From Eledone cirrhosa (taxonomy: Eukaryota > Mollusca > Cephalopoda > Octopoda > Eledonidae), in assembly GCA_964016885.1 (NCBI GenBank), contig OZ024740.1, positions 1,375,095 to 1,439,094 of the forward strand: DNA of 64,000 nucleotides. The letters run 5' to 3'. The notes under the pieces are model-generated. The model made no database searches. It worked only from the letters and a program-made list of their open reading frames with translations, and was not told the origin of the DNA. Positions 62,201 through 64,000 of this stretch are shown here, piece after piece. Position 1 is the stretch's first letter. Each line of letters starts with the position of its first letter. The translations under genes were made by a program, and so were the position numbers.

Positions 62201-64000
62201 CCCTTAGTCCTGTCCTCTGTGTCATGTGACATACAACAGGTGTACCCCTAGTTCTGTCCCCTATATCATGTGACATACAACAGGTGTACCCCTAGTCCTG
62301 TCCCCTGTATCATGTGACATACAACAGGTGTACCCCTAGTTCTGTCCCCTATATCATGTGACATACAACAGGTGTACCCCTAATCCTGTCCCCTGTATCA
62401 TGTGATATACAACAGGTGTACCCCTAGTTCTGTCCCCTATATCATGTGACATACAACAGGTGTACCCCTAGTCCTGTCCCCTGTGTCATGTGACATGCAA
62501 CAGGTGTACCCCTAGTCCTGTCCCCTGTATCATGTGATATACAACAGGTGTACCCCTAGTCCTATCCTCTGTGTCATGTGACATACAACAGGTGTACCCC
62601 TAGTCCTGTCCCCTGTGTCATGTGACATACAACAGGTGTACCTCTAGTTCTGTCCCCTATATCATGTGACATACAACAGGTGTACCCCTAATCCTGTCCT
62701 CTGTGTCATGTGACATACAACAGGTGTGCCTCTAGTTCTGTCCCCTATATCATGTGACATACAACAGGTGTACCCCTAGTCCTGTCCTCTGTCTCATGTG
62801 ACATACAACAGGTGTACCTCTAGTTCTGTCCCCTATATCATGTGACATACAACAGGTGTACCCCTAGTTCTGTCCTCTGTGTCATGTGACTTACAACAGG
62901 TGTACCTCTAGTTCTGTCCCCTATATCATGTGACATACAACAGATGTACCCCTAGTTCTGTCCTCTGTGTCATGTGACATACAACAGGTGTACCCCTAGT
63001 CCTGTCCCCTGTGTCATGTGGCATACAACAGGTGTACCCCTAGTTCTGTCCCCTATATCATGTGACATACAACAGATGTACCCCTAGTCCTGTTCCCTAT
63101 ATCATGTGACATACAACAGGTGTACCCCTATATCATGTGACATAAACATGTGTACCCCTAGTCCTGTCCCTTATATCATGTGACATACAACAGGTGTACC
63201 CCTAGTTCTGTCTCCTATATCATGTGACATACAACAGGTGTACCCCTAGTCCTGTCCCCTATATCATGTGACATACAACGTGTGTACCCCTAGTCCTGTC
63301 CCCTGTATCATGTGACATACAACAGGTGTACCCCTAGTCCTGTCCCCTGTATCATGTGACATACAACAGGTGTACCCCTAGTCCTGTCCCCTGTATCATG
63401 TGACATACAACAGGTGTACCCCTAGTCCTGTCCTCTGTGTCATGTGACATACAACAGGTGTACCCCTAGTTCTGTCCCCTATATCATGTGACATACAACA
63501 GGTGTACCCCTAGTCCTGTCCCCTGTATCATGTGACATACAACAGGTGTACCCCTAGTTCTGTCCCCTATATCATGTGACATACAACAGGTGTACCCCTA
63601 GTTCTGTCCCCTATATCATGTGACATACAACAGGTGTACCCCTAGTCCTGTCCCCTGTGTCATGTGACATGCAACACGTGTACCCCTAGTCCTGTCCCCT
63701 GTATCATGTGATATACAACAGGTGTACCCCTAGTCCTATCCTCTGTGTCATGTGACATACAACAGGTGTACCCCTAGTCCTGTCCCCTGTGTCATGTGAC
63801 ATACAACAGGTGTACCTCTAGTTCTGTCCCCTATATCATGTGACATACAACAGGTGTACCCCTAGTTCTGTCCTCTGTGTCATGTGAGATACAACAGGTG
63901 TACCTCTAGTTCTGTCCCGTATATCATGTGACATACAACAGGTGTACCCCTAGTCCTGTCCCCTGTGTCATGTGACATACAACAGGTGTACCTCTAGTTC
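53268..64000. repeat. About 3-kb higher-order repeat, three to four copies
   Basis: The shortened unit occurs at 53268, 55145, 56275, 58152, 59371, 61907 and 63126, alternating in two contexts. Offsets are 3007 for 53268 to 56275 and 55145 to 58152, then 3755 for 58152 to 61907 and 59371 to 63126. The variant CATAAACATG (59386/63141) and the deletion unit TCATGACATAC (54331/57338/61005) support the same blocks. The last copy runs off the window. Confidence 0.85.

Larger units (their letters stand above)
19081..64000. repeat. 44-bp satellite array, about 1,020 copies
   Basis: Continuous head-to-tail array to the right edge, almost 45 kb. Key parts of the 44-bp unit on the + strand are CTAGTYCTGTCCCC, then TRTRTC, then ATGTGACATACAACAG, then GTGTACCC. 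Most units differ by one to three substitutions: TATATC/TGTATC/TGTGTC, GTTCT/GTCCT, CCCC/CCTC. Shortened units recur, including one that skips the CTAGTYCTGTC part (for example near 36821, 42200, 50173, 53268 and 61907). Because 44 is not a multiple of three, no frame stays open beyond about 61 residues, and the recurrent minus-strand frames starting MSHDIGDRTRG are artefacts. The array begins about 1.2 kb into intron 4 of the ORP1 gene, in one orientation throughout, with no other element embedded. It may be a cephalopod-specific intronic satellite; I do not recognise the unit. Confidence 0.98.

Noticed and set aside
19081..64000. CRISPR-like array
   Set aside because: The units are contiguous with no unique spacers, and the setting is a eukaryotic intron.
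19081..64000. Tandem array as centromere
   Set aside because: The regular array could suggest it, but it sits 1.2 kb from a coding exon and nothing in the sequence shows centromere function. This could be revisited if FISH or CENP-A data say otherwise.

Overview
The window reads as nuclear DNA of a coleoid cephalopod, most likely an octopus. Three things support this: a mollusc-style split gene with long introns, several copies of octopus-type tRNA-derived SINEs, and many copies of an RTE-like LINE tail that ends in (TGA)n/(ATC)n. There is no sign of a bacterial or viral replicon.

The only host gene I can support is the 5' part of an oxysterol-binding-protein-related protein 1 gene (OSBPL1A/ORP1 type) on the + strand. 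Four coding exons lie at 1349-1517, 12156-12241, 13029-13103 and 17796-17904. They have consensus GT-AG borders and compatible phases (1, 0, 0, 1). Spliced, they give about 146 residues of N-terminal ankyrin repeats. The PH, FFAT and sterol-binding domains would lie beyond the window. Almost everything else sits in the introns.

Layout. 1-1245: a 52-bp tandem repeat, apparently in an upstream intron or 5' flank. 1.5-12.1 kb (intron 1): SINEs, microsatellites, a remnant of a retroelement with a restriction-like endonuclease (KPD-X14-D motif), a 5'-truncated LINE of a second family, and two RTE-like LINEs head to head. The minus-strand RTE copy (4.3-8.06 kb) is broken by stops and frameshifts. 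The plus-strand copy (8.06-12.05 kb) has an intact 1039-residue ORF with endonuclease, reverse transcriptase and a PHD-like zinc finger. 13.1-17.8 kb (intron 3): a composite SINE whose tail matches the LINE, a long (TA)n tract, a 2.4-kb near-perfect palindrome with 1.1-kb arms, and two smaller inverted-repeat elements. 17.9-19.08 kb: start of intron 4, with three more SINE pieces.

19.08-64.0 kb: one uninterrupted array of a 44-bp unit, about 1,020 copies, running off the right edge. It is a hierarchy of block duplications (about 2.37, 1.28, 4.62, 5.38, 1.44 and 3.0-3.8 kb). If the assembly is right, it lies inside intron 4 of the ORP1 gene. That makes the intron at least 46 kb and puts about a thousand copies of an E-box-rich sequence into its pre-mRNA. 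This array and the 2.4-kb palindrome are the most unusual parts of the window. I found no rRNA, functional tRNA, CRISPR or operon-like features.
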